Origin: Cucumis sativus
Taxonomy: Eukaryota; Streptophyta; Magnoliopsida; Cucurbitales; Cucurbitaceae
Direction of reading: 5' to 3'
Assembly: GCF_000004075.3 (NCBI RefSeq)
Contig: NC_026659.2
Span: forward strand, 2,356,001 to 2,420,000
DNA: 64,000 bases
Shown: positions 33,301-46,636 of the stretch, piece by piece
Layout of the letters: each line of letters starts with the position of its first letter
Position numbering within the stretch: position 1 is the stretch's first letter
Program-made: the position numbers and the translations under genes
The notes under the pieces: generated by a model
Seen by the model: the letters and a program-made list of their open reading frames with translations, nothing else
Database searches by the model: none
What the model was told of the DNA's origin: nothing

Positions 33301-36300
33301 TTCCAATTCTATAATAACCATTTTTTTTATCAAGTTAACTAGTGATATCAAATACTCTCTCAGTCTCACCAACATTTAAATAATAATGCTAAAAAGATAT
33401 GGTGAAATACAACCATTTCAAGGATTCTCAAATTATACGGAAAAAAAACAAAAACAAAAACAAATTAACTACTCACTTGCAAAAAAAAAAAAAAATGATG
33501 ATAACTGATACATTTTTTTTTTTGTCCAAGTCTATATATGAATTGCACAAAATTAATCTAAAAAAAGAGGAAATTTTTAATATTTTATGACTTTTTTTTT
33601 GGGGGGGGATGGAGCAACCGCATGAAAGAACACAGTGAAAAGCAAAAGAATATAAGTGGGTCTCCTCTTTCACTTTTTTATGGTGATGAATGAATAGAGT
33701 ATAAAAGTATAGTAAATAATAATATATATAACGTGTATTTGTTTTAGGTCATTGGTTGAGGATTTTAATTACTAATTTTAGTGGACAGACAAATTATTGT
33801 CGGCAAACCTCACTAATGCTGACTGCTCACCAACCCATTTTTTTCCCTTTGCTATTTTACTTGTATGCTATACAAATACAATATTTATAATGTGATCGTT
33901 CATAGAAATGTCATATCAATTTTAGGATGAAATAATGATAATGTTGATGTGGATGGATAATTTTGAAAAATAATTTTAAATATTCTTTTTACCCTATTTT
34001 AGTTAATATATTTTTTAAATTGAAAAATAAATGACATTTTATGCTTCTTAAACAAAATTACGAATTCATGTACACAGTGAAATGATGGAGGCAGATTTTA
34101 CACCACGAAGGTATATCGGATTTTTGTCTAATGAATTATTATTTATTTCTAAAAGAGAAAAAAAGAAAAAGAGAGATAATGATTAGTATTAGACGACAGC
34201 CTCACCTTTACACAAAGAATCTTTCCCCCTTCCAATGCTCTCTTAATTATACTCTCTCTTTCTCTCTTAATTACCCCTATGTGTTATGATTAATGTTTCT
34301 ATTTTCTTTCTTCTATTTCATCCTTAACAAATATATATATGTATATATATTTCTTTTTGCACTTCTATATCATTTTGCGTCTTTGAAGCCATCAATGTTT
34401 CCATCGTTAAAATTTCAAGTGTTATCGATTTTTTTTCATATTGTGTCACTTCAAAATACTTTTAAAATAGAATAAAACTTATTAATATTAATATAAAATC
34501 TATTGATATTTATGAATAAAGGGATGGATAATTCTGTACTAAAAAGTTTTCTTTCTTTTTTCTTTTAGAAGTGTTTATAGAAATGAACAATAAAGCTTAC
34601 ATTTTTATGGTATATTATTCCAAATACTTTTTGTATTCTAAATATTTGATCATTATTTTGTCTTTCACATATGTTTTGTTCTTTCATAATCCCTTTTGCT
34701 AAGTTTTTCACTATTTAAAAAAAACAAGAATAATTCTAAGCTACATTCATTTTCTTAATTTTACAGATATGGCCTATTTTCTATAATATGTTTAAAAGGT
34801 AGACAACACAAAAACAAGAATTAAAAAAAAAAAGAAGATAAAAATATATAATTTTGTTATATTTGTTAAAATAAATTTACAATTTATAATAATTATCCTT
34901 TTTCAAAAACTCTCATAACAAAAAAAAGATTAAAGGTCGTATCATATGCTAATTTTATTGTTTCTATTCACTATGAACAAGGTTGTTTGGTAAACTTTCA
35001 CATAAGGTTCGGACCACGATGACATAAATGGACAATGAAAACTAAAATTAAAATGTAGAAAATAAGAATTGTTATTTAATTAAATAATTAATTATTTATT
35101 TTGCACCAACTCAATCATTCAATCAATCAAATTAACTAGTTATAGTTAAATGGACTAAAATGATTTAATTTATAAGTTAACCCTCCTAAATCACACTTCT
35201 ATAAATATCGAGAAATAAGAAAATGCCAAATACCCTTCAATTTAATTTGAAAAAATTAAATCATGTTTCACTAAATATACAAGAATTAACTGAATGTAAA
35301 AATAGAAGATGAAGAAGAAAATTGTTCACAATATTATTATTAGATACCTTCGAGGGAGTGTTGGTTGAGAAAGTACTTTTTGTCATTTAATGAACTATTT
35401 TTAAAAATCGATTTACTTGATTAATACAATAAATAAAAAGTTGTTTTACTTTAAAAGAAATTACAAAGATGTCACTATAAGTAATAATTCGAAAGGTACA
35501 GTGAGCTTTTAATTTAATTTAAATGACTTGTCTTATTCTCATTACATAAAACAACTTATAGAATATGTACCATAAATTGAATGATCAAATTGTACGTTAC
35601 ACATAAACATGAGAAAACAACAAACAAAAGTTTATATCTTCCGAATTATATAGTACTATATATATGTATGTATAATTTTCAATCCAATAATCTCAACTTT
35701 TTTAAAAAAGAATTGACCTTATAATTATATATTGAATTCAACTTACTTTAACACTTCATATGTACATCTGATTTAAGAAAAGCAAATGGTAAACATGTAT
35801 ATATTATGGCAAAAAATATATATCAAATAACAAAAAGCAAACACATTAATTAATGTACCATGAGTAAACATGATGGACTGAAAAATCGAGTCAACTGACT
35901 AAAACGACTATGATCGGTTTTGTAAATAATTAAACAAATTTCAACTATGAAGAACTACAGACCTATTGTTAGATGGTTGATCAGTCGTTTTAAGACTTAG
36001 AAATTTTTTAAAATTTTTGTTAGTTTGAATTTTTTCCAACTTGACAATGCTTGAACACCTTAGATTCGATCGATTTTAAGCAGTTGGATTGAGTTTTCGA
36101 TATATCATACTCAACTCTGCTGGTTTGTATACTTTTTGTTTCATTAATTCCTTTAGTTTTAAAGATCATGAAATATTTTGACCCACAGTTACAAAAGTTG
36201 TTAATGGTTGAACCAAATGTTAAAATTCAATTAAAAAGATGAAAAGAAAAGATATTTAAAATGAATAGAAGATATAGTTGAATAAATAAAATAAGCAATT

Positions 36301-39300
36301 AGACAGGGAAGTGTACAAAAAAGCTTGAAAATTCATGTATGGGGAGCCAATAATTTAAGGTAAATAAATAAATATAGAGATGCAAGTAATATAGGTAAAA
36401 TTTGAAGTAAATAGGGGTTTAGGGTTGGGTGTTGAACAAAATAGTGTCAATATTGGAAAGAAAAAAGAAGTCAGAAACTCTAGAAAAAATAAAACTTTTT
36501 GGTTGAATTATTATTACCAAATTGTCCTCCCCATACTACACTGCCCTAAAATGGTCAATACTTGTCAGTTCCTTACTGGGTTTTTATTTTTCATTCACAT
36601 AACCATTTTGGGAAAAAATAAAGACCAAAAGAGTAAAAAGAAAAAAGAAGAAAAAAAAGGAAAAGAGTGTATTTAATTTTGGGAAAAAAGAGAGCATATT
36701 TTTTGATTGAGTTTCTCTCCTGTTCCTTCACATGCTCTTCAAAATATTTCCTAATAAAATACCATTACTTTATAGGGCAATAACTAACTATGCACAAATG
36801 TTTTTTTTCCCCCTTTATTTATTTATTTTTGTTTTTAAAATTTATTATCTACAACTTGGGTTTTGTTTTTATGTCCTTTATTTTGTCCTCTTAGTAATTC
36901 TTACTTACTATCAAATAGGGTTTCTGAATTTTGAAATTTTGGAAAATTAAACAATCTGTTTAATGGAGATTAATTAAGATAGGTAAATAAAGTTTCAAAT
37001 TTTATATGATTCGTATTGTCCTCTCCCTAATCAATATGTTAATAATGGATGGAGACCTATATTGAGGATCTTGACAAATTTGATCTGTACAAATAATTTA
37101 AGCACTTGTTTCAAAAGTTTTCTAAACCCTATTTAATATTATATGCTTTTTTTAGTGCACTTTCTTAAATATGTATACCTACTACTCTTTCACATCTACT
37201 ACCTTTTCAAACTACTTTTCTAAATATCCACTAATTACTTTTTTACATTTTACTTCTAATTCCCACCTTCATTTGGTTAATTAAACTGAGATAATTCTTT
37301 TAATTAATTGTCAATGACGGAGAGTGAGAGAGAGCGAGTATTTAATTAAAAATGTAAAATTGTAAACTCAACCAGCCAAAATCTTGAATTTTGATAAGTA
37401 AACGTTTGAAATTGGTGCATAGAAGTTTCAGCCCTAAAATGGTGTATTAAATACTTACAATATAGAAAAGTAAAAATAAAATTAAAGATGTAATGTTGGA
37501 ATATTTGAAAATATAAACATATAAAAGTTGTGGTAAATAATAAAGAAAAGTGAAATGAATAAATTTAGGTTTTTGAAAAAGATGAGGGCAGGTGGTGGGA
37601 GTAGCAAAATTGGGGAAACAGATAACACATAATAAGTAGAAAAATTATTGTTTTTATAATATATATTAAAAAAAAGGTAGTGTGAAAAAAAAAGAGTGTA
37701 GAAATAATAAGAGCATCGGTATCCGAGGCACGTGTCACTATCATGGTGTTTATAAAGTGCTTGAGGGCGTACGGTGTGGCCCACCACTCAACTAATAATG
37801 ATACCTGATTTATTTGGAATCATAATACTTTACCTACATTTGGGTTCTTATACGCTGCATGTCCCTACACCATACTCCCCACTCCACTTCACTCCTCTTC
37901 TATTTTATTATTATCTGTTTTTTTTTTTTTCACGCTTTGGGTTCCCTTCGCCATTCTTCTTTGACTTTTCTGGGTCCCACCCCCACTCTACCTCTTTAAC
38001 TCCAACCTAACTTCAATACACTTCCCCCTCCCCCTTTTTATGCAATTTTTGTTTTCATTTTTATTATTTTATTATTTTTATTTTAAACTACTACTACTTC
38101 TTTTTCATTACGTCTCCAAATCCTTTAATTAATTACAGTTACTACTAATTAAATAAGGTTCCCTTTTGATATTTGGTCTTAACTTTTAAATTGTTGATTT
38201 AATAGAAAATTAAATGATAGATGATTACAGTTGAATTAAAATGAAAAGAAAATAAAAAGTTATGTGTATATATAATGTCTCCGTCTCGTTTACAATAAGT
38301 TATAAAAAAAATTGAAACATTTAAGAAGAAGTTCAGGGAAGAGGTAAGCAGAAGGAACGTGTGTATGTAGTTGAGAACTTGAGAAGAAGAAGTATGGTGG
38401 TGAAACTTTGTGGTGTAAAAAAAGAATAGTAATGAGGGAAATATAAGAAATATTGGTGTGAACCCACGTGCAGGTTATTGCCAACTCTGGAGTGTACTGT
38501 AGAAAATAATATAATAATAAAAAAGAAAAAAGGAGTCACGTGGTCCCCGTGAGCGGAGGAGAAGGAGGATAGATTCATGGGACGAAGAGATCTACTTCTA
38601 CTTCAGTCAAAATATATCCGTACATAAATGATGTCACCATTCCTTTCTTTCTGATGTCACTCACTCTACCTCTCTTTACACTTCTAGCCCTTTTCTCGTC
38701 ATTTCACACCCCCCCTTCCCCTTCCTACTTTGACTCTACAGTTACCATATTTACGTCTCTTCAAACTTCAATTATTTTCTTTCTTTCTTTCCCTATTTCC
38801 TTTTTCCTCTTCTTTTCTTTCCTAATAATAATTAATAACTCTACCTCAATTATTCACCACTATTTCAATCATTTATTATTACTTATTACTATTTCTTTTT
38901 CTTTTCTACTTCCTTTTACTAATTTTTAAATAATTAAAATTTAGTTTCATAAATACACTTTTACTTTCAAATCATATCAATACTCAAATTATTTCATTTA
39001 TGTGATTAATAACTACATCTTCTTCTTCTTTTTTTCTTTTTATTATTTTTTATCATTATTAAATTCCATACCTATGCAAAGTATCCAATATTGAATTCAA
39101 AATAATATTAATAAAAGTGCCTATATCATCAACTACACAATAATTTGGCTCAATTATACATTTGGGCCCCTCGGCTAACAATCCATTTAAACCCAACCTT
39201 CCACCATAAACCTAAACATTACACTTTTTACAAACTATTTTTACATATCTCTATATTTTTAAAACATCAAAACAAAATGCTTAATTAAGATTTATATTCA

Positions 39301-42300
39301 TTATAAACTCACCACTCAAACTAGCATTTATAAACATTGTATTTTCAATTGAACACGTAAAAACAATTAGGTTCAAAACCGACCTAGAAAAAGACATTAG
39401 CTTAGGCATCGACCCAAGTAATGCCTTACCGACATGCTTTAATTTATGCATCTCAAACCCAAGATATCAACTTAGCTTTAGAATATATCTAACCGTAGAT
39501 TTCTTTGCCAACTTTTAAAACTAACTTTCTAAAATATATTACTATAAGTTTATATGACTTGAACTTTTGATTTTGATTTTTTTTTTTTGTTATTCTCTAC
39601 CCTAATCTTTTGGCTATAAAATAAAATTTCTTTGTTCGGCCAATCTTCTGTTTTTTCAAATTACAAGTTTTATTTGTTTTCTCTATTTGAAAATCAATCA
39701 TAACTTTTGAAAAGTAAAAATAAATAGTAATTTGCTTAATCTTTTCAGATTCTTTTCAAGGAATGTAGATGGTAAAAATCAAGAATATAAAACCATATTT
39801 GTTCTATCAAGAATACTTTTATATGAGAAAGTTTGAGAATTGAAGATAACGATTCATGTTGTAAAAGAAAAAAGAAAAAAAACTTAGATATGATTGATGC
39901 TTGGAATATGTTCATATGTTATCTAATTACAACACAACAAATATTTGAGAAAAAGTATTTTGAGTAACTATGATATTCTTTTTATAATATTTTCAAATAT
40001 GTTGAATTAAAGTATGGAGTTGGAGTGAGAGAATTATATTTTTAACTCTAACTTGAGGTTGATAGCACTGTAACACTATGGGTTAAAACTCATTTTATTC
40101 CAAACTCTAATTTTTATGATTAGTAGTTACTAAATATTTATATCCCATTTTGTAATATTTAGTTTCTTATTTCTAACTTTTTTTTAGAAATATTTTTAAA
40201 GATGAAATAAAATATTTGTCTTGTTTCTTTTTTTTTTTCATTTTCATTACATTTCTCTTTTTCTCTCCTTTCTTCGTTGTACTTTCTTCAAAGTTTTGAA
40301 AACTATTTGTTCTTCAAAACACTCCTTACTGAAATTGTCAAACATTCACGTGCTACTACAAGATTCTCCTCGACAAATAGCTTGGCATGCAACAATCAAA
40401 GTCCTCACACCTCTGCTTACTATATAGTCAGCATGCCTGTTAATCTATCCCACTCCACAAACACCAAATACAATTCCCTTGAGACATATATAACTTCATC
40501 CTCTTCTTCTATAACCCAAATCTCCAACAACAATCATAAGAAATTGTTATAAGTCTATTGTTTGATATTGTTCGTTAGTGAAGAAATTGATACAAGTATA
40601 TCCGTTTCTTTTGTTGCTATTTTGGTAAATAGGTTAATATTTTTTCTATTTGTGAAAGCCTCACGAAATTATTAAGATATTTCACAATCATTTATTTCCA
40701 AAGAATTCGTTCTCTCTCATTTTTAGATTTTAGATTTATTTTTATAATGGTCTAATTTGGACTAAATGTCGAATATTAGATAACGTAAATTAGTTGAAGT
40801 GACATATGACATTGTGCCTGTTAAAAGCATTGATAAACACGGTGAGAATAATAAAAATTATCATATAATCATATTTTTAAAATTTTTCTTTGTGCTTGAA
40901 ATTATATATTGAGTCCTGTTTAACTCTTTTCAATGGTTTTAGGTTTGTTTTAACCCTCTTATCTACTTTATAGTTTATTATACTATATGTAATATCTAAT
41001 TTGTAATAATTTCACTTAAACAAAGAAGAAAAGAATATCAAACATTTTTTCTTTCCAAAAATAGTTATTAAACATGTTTAAATTTCAAAATCTTAGAAAA
41101 AATGAAACAAAAGAGGTAAAATGAAAACGTTCTCAAATGTATCCTAAGAAAACTTCTATTCACAATTGTGATTTATCGGTTTAGTTTGATTAAGGTTTTC
41201 GTGGGATTAGAAAGTAGGTGTAGACTATATAGTGCATTTGAATTGATGGCAAAAATCAGCTAAAAAAAGTTCATGGGATAATGCTCATATTGTAGACAAC
41301 AATCTTAATCTCCAAGATATCACTATCTATATATTAATCTCTTCTTCTCCTTTTTCTTTACAACATATATTCTCTTCTTCAATATTCACATTAAAAATAA
41401 TGTTAAACAAATACAGAAAAATAAAGCAAATAATAAAGAGTTTATATAAATTTAAGAATCAAGGAATAATAATTTCTTTCTCAAAACAGTAATAAAAACA
41501 ATTGTGTCAGCCTTTTTTTCTTAAAAAAAAATAATAAACTATATCAAGTACTTATCCAAATCGGTGTGTATCACACTTTGTTTAACTCTTTTGGATTTGC
41601 AAACCTTTGGCTTAACTATTTTATTTTTATTCTTTAATGTTATGGAATCCATAAATAAATAAGGTAAAATAATTTTAAAAAATTCAACATAATAGTTTAC
41701 ATGGTACACTCTTTTATTAGAAAAAAAATTAGAATATATAACCGAAGTTTAGATGGGACATCTTTAAAAAGTAAAAAAAACGTAAATAATATCTATACAT
41801 GAGATTTGGAGGATAATTTCAGAGATTAAATCAATTGTTTTATTCAAAATTTCACGCATGATTATTCCATTTATGAATTATTATAGAGCAGGTTGACTGG
41901 AAAATAATGTTCACATTTTCCTAGGCATATTTGAATAAAAAAGATATACCCATTTCATTGTTTATTTAGAAGCACGAAGCTGGTCATGTTAGCCAATAAT
42001 ATTGGAAGGATGAAATTAGAGTGGAGAATAATATAGCCGTACATAGAAAGAGTATAGTATTACAATAATCAATGTGTTCCATAAAATATTACTTTTCTGC
42101 TCACAAGCAGACTCATTTCATCACATTCAACCAATTATATGTCATCAGATTCACTTATTAGTTGGAGATTCTCTTTTAGATTATTTGTACTATTTAATGT
42201 GATATTATCAAAATATTACTGAATAGGAAAAGAGTCTTTTTGGGACGGAATTATCGATCAAATTATGCTTGAAACTCACACGAGATTACCAAACTTAAAA

Positions 42301-43761
42301 GCGTGGCGAGAAATTATTTGTTTAGATAGTGTCAAATGTGAGGTAAAAAATTAATCTAAAATACAATCACTCATGTTTACTGTGTAAACTTTTAATAAAC
42401 TTGAAACTTATAACTTAATATTATTAGAGCCTTTTTCTCGGGTGAGTAGAAGTCAAGTTTTTATGTAATATATGTTCTCTATATGTGGATTACATATATT
42501 TTGTCCTCAAGATTATTACTTTTGGAGAAAGATACAAGTCAGCTGAAATTAAATTTAAATTAGAAAATCGATAGAAAACAAAACTTTAGAAACTGACTTA
42601 AAGCAGATGGGTTTAAGATTTAATTTACTTCAATGGAACAACCATACAATATTTCATGGGTTAGGAATTTCTACTGTCAATCGCTCTTAAACATAATTAA
42701 TTCTTAAATTAAGTAAGAAACTTGTCTATATTTAATTTCTATTTAGTTTTACTTATTAAGACAAGAAAGATTTAGTTTTATATTCACAGTATATAGTTAA
42801 AGCCTCTTCTAACTATTCACCTTCTTTATAGCATAAGATTTATGAAAATTAAAGAACATTCAATTTAAGAGTCAAAATGTAAAAACATTAATAATATATA
42901 TTGTATAGATGAAAAATAAGCATTCAACCATAATTCATAACCACGATGATCAATTGTTACATAAACTCCCGAGACAAATAGTCTAGTCATTTATATCCAT
43001 AAAATAACAATAAATCCAAGGTAAAATCTGCAATAAAGTGATCAATGAGATAAAAATTAGGGTAACTTTTCCAATACAATCACTAGAAAATGCTCATGAT
43101 TTTTACAAAATAGAAAATATGGCATCCAAATATTATGAATGTAAAAATTCAATAAGTTGATGTAAAATACGTCCATGCATTTGTGGTTCATAAATAAACT
43201 TGCATTTGACATCTTTAGAGAGTTGAGTGGTTATCACTCTATCAATAGGTTGTTTGGCTTGGACCTTTGACATAGCTTGATGAGATTGTTTGATATAGAT
43301 TCTCTCATTTTGATTTTGATTTATTTTATTTTCAATTATTTTTTAAAAAAATGATTTTTCTTTTCATTATAACATCATTTAATATGTTTTTGCTCCAAAA
43401 CTTGGTTTTTATAAAACGAACAAACAAACTATGTATATATATCCTCATCGTAATCACCATCAAACACAACACCACTTAAATAACTAGTATGTGTTGTTCA
43501 TACTCGAACTTTATGAAACAAATAGTACACACGGTATAAATTAAATGAAATTGAAAATTGAGTTAAAAGTAGGATTCACATTTGACTAGTTTGTGTTTGA
43601 TGCTGTGAGGCCACACCTAATTTGAATCATATTAATGGAAGACAAAACCCTTTAGTTGAAACCTTGATCTCAAAGGGGTTGCTATGTGTGTCTAAGTAAA
43701 GATAATCTATATATCTAAATATATAGAAAAAGACTTTTTGTTAGTCTATATATATAAATTG

Positions 43762-43765
<4 letters not shown>

Positions 43766-43812
<47 letters not shown>
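43766..43812. repeat. (TA)23 microsatellite
   Basis: This is an uninterrupted TA run of about 47 bp. It can extrude as a hairpin and will be length-polymorphic. Confidence 0.98.
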
Positions 43813-43814
<2 letters not shown>

Positions 43815-44799
43815 TTTCAAAACTGAAATTGATTGATAAGCCAAATGGATGGGCTTTTCTATCAAAAGGAGGAATAAAATTGATTAAAGAGAAGTATAGA
43901 AAGACTCATCCATCATCATGGTGTCTCAAATGCTCATTCTAAATTTGTTGCCTATTTACTCAATCTTCTTTTCCTATGATTATTCCTAATCACTATCAAC
44001 ATTTCCCAAAAGATTAAAAAAATAATAAAAAATATCTTTGAATGTTTGGATGATGATCCAAACTCTGTTATTTTATGTTTTTAAATTATTAACTTCAACA
44101 AATACAATCTTTTCTAGATAATTCGAATTCAATATCCAAAAAATATTTACGAAAGATTTTGTAATCGAAAACAGTGTTAAATGTTTTTTTTTACCTTTTT
44201 ATTGCATCATTATTATGAATTTTCGATTTTAAATTGCATAATTATCTTAAATTAAGATTAAAATATCTAAAAAAAATAAAATATGCATTATATTATGTAA
44301 TGGTGTTTTAGATTATTTAATAATATTACACACTTGTAATTACTTTTAAAAAATCGAATAATAAAAAACATTTTTGTTGGTTTTGTTGGTTTTGTTGGTT
44401 TTTCTTTTTCTTTTTTGTTGGCCAAACTTAGATGTTAAGATAAAAATATGTATAAATCTAAAAAATTCATAAATCTACAAACTTATATATAAATACGAAA
44501 ATATAATTTATGTTTGTGAGGGGGTTAAGATTCCAATTTAATTTGCTCATGTTATATGAACAAATATCATAATATTATTTTAAGAAAATATATATAATTA
44601 ACACATTTTTTCAATTGAGGTAATGTCTCTTATCCCTGGAATTTATTAATGAGTTCCATGTATCTCCTCAAATAAATAAATATAGATATATATTCTTATT
44701 TTGGTTATGAGGTTTCATGTAGAACTTGAAAACGGGACAAGGGAATAGTGATCAATCATTTACGTTGGTGCATCTTTTATATATATTTAATTATATTTG

Positions 44800-45600
44800 T
44801 CTCTCAACTTTAACGTCAAAAATAAAATTTTAAAAAGGCTCAAATTATCTTTATGTTTTGAATAAAATCGTTAAAGTTATATTTTACATTGAAATATTAA
44901 AAATTTACATAAACACCCTTAAACTTAAAAGAAAAAATTTCATTAATCCAACTTTTACACGTTTTAGTAAGCAAAATAAAAACAAAAACTTTAAGTTAAA
45001 ATCATAATTTTAAATTTTCATCATATATGCGGATATTTCTAGTAGTAGGTTCTTATTTCCATGAGTTTGATAATGATAGAAGGTCGGGTAACTTTGATAT
45101 ATCAATCAACAAAAATATTTTAAACCTCGGCTAAAACATAAAATTTCACAAAATCTCGTAAAAAAAATTATCCTTAAACATATTATAACAATAATAATTA
45201 AATAATAAAAAAATTTACCATATGTGTTAATAATCAAATACATTTTTTATTTGACAATTAACTATATGTCAATTACAAGTATAACAATTGAGATTGATAT
45301 TAATAGTCAAATAAATTCAAAATTTTGGTCAACTTAAAATTTTGATTTTGATTTTGATTTTGGTTCGCACAAAATTGGTGTAAAATTTGGTTCTAAACTT
45401 TCCTTCAGCTCAAGGGTTTTTTTTAAAAAAATTCAATAATTCAGTGGTATTTTTTAAACAAAATATTATAGATTTTCATCCAAAACTTTAACGGTTTCTG
45501 TCCAAAACTAATGGTAAGGGTATATTTAAAGCATTTTAGAAAAGTTAAAAAAAAAATTATATATATTTTACACAAACATCAAAGTTCAGAATCACGTTTA
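44800..45600. repeat. Inverted pair of family B repeats (possible MITE-like unit)
   Basis: The left arm (44.80-45.01 kb) matches 22.56-22.87 kb in direct orientation. The right arm (about 45.35-45.59 kb) matches it inverted (tcaacttaaaattttg; ccaaaactttaacg). Together they make an 0.8-kb unit with an AT-rich centre. No target duplication could be confirmed. Confidence 0.45.
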
Positions 45601-45814
45601 ATTTTTTCAATGTATATTTATATATTATTTTAATTTTCAACTATTTTTTTCAAATAAAAAATTTCTTCCTTTCCTTCTGATAAACTACTTTCGACTTTTG
45701 AATGTGCATTTGAAAATTATGAGCAATAAATTTTCAAAGTTTCACAATTTTATTTTAACAAACTCTTCAAAAATGTTTAATAAATCTCTAAACTCTCAAT
45801 TTTATACCTAGTAT

Positions 45815-46000
45815 ATTGTTGTATATTTTCAAATATAGCAAAATAAACCAAAATATTACCGATCTTATATTCTATCAATGATAGATTAAATGAACAAAAA
45901 TATTTAAAAAATGTAGCAAAATGAATTATATCAATGATAAATAATGATAGTCTATTATTGATTAAACCAATTTTGGTAAATATTTTCAACTTTATGATGT
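45815..46000. repeat. Family A MITE-like repeat
   Basis: It has tttcaaatatagcaaaat on the left and tctatcaatgatagatt and tctattattgatta half-palindromes inside, as in the 4.4-kb copies. Confidence 0.5.
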
Positions 46001-46610
46001 AGAGGAAGTTTTTTAATAGGTATAAAAAATATTAAAATGTTTTAAAATGAACCAAATTTTTTCTTGAGAACCTTAAATTTTCAAATTTAAATTAGTAAAC
46101 ACATTAATTTAAAAATTATATTCAATAGAACCTATTTTAAACATATTTGGATGTACAATATAACATTTGATTTTTAACCTATCTAGATGTAAAGTCAATA
46201 TTTTATGATCTAGTGCACAAAAGTTGAGAATTCATAAGTCTGTTCATTATTTTTAAAAGTTTTGAAACTATGTATATGTAGAGATTATAAATCTAAACAT
46301 TTATAAATTAACGTATTTGTTCTTCTATTATTAGATATGTGATCGAGTAATACAGTTTATTTTTCTAAATTAAATTAAAAGTTAACACTTGCTTTGAGAT
46401 TATGCCCAAAAATAGAGATGAGGTCGAGCATTAAATCAATTTTAAAGTGAGTGAGAAACAATAATCTAAAGGTAATTTATGAAGTATAACATAAGTATTA
46501 AACCTAGATTGAAGATTAAAAAAAAAAACAAAAAAAAAACATAATTAAATGATTAAAAAAGAGAGAGTTGGGTTAAATTTGGGGTGAAAGTTAGTAATTT
46601 ATAAGGAAGT

Positions 46611-46636
46611 CACGTGCGTTGTCAAGTGGTCACGTG
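46611..46636. promoter_or_regulatory. Paired G-boxes in the gene desert
   Basis: CACGTG occurs at 46611-46616 and 46631-46636, with starts 20 bp apart (about two helical turns), inside a short, less AT-rich island that runs to about 46.68 kb. No gene follows within several kb. Confidence 0.35.

Noticed and set aside
35870..36130. Possible 260-bp MITE with gaaaaatcgagtcaactg / inverse of gaaaactcaatccaactg ends
   Set aside because: The end match is imperfect and no target duplication was found. It is left unannotated but could be tested against a repeat library.
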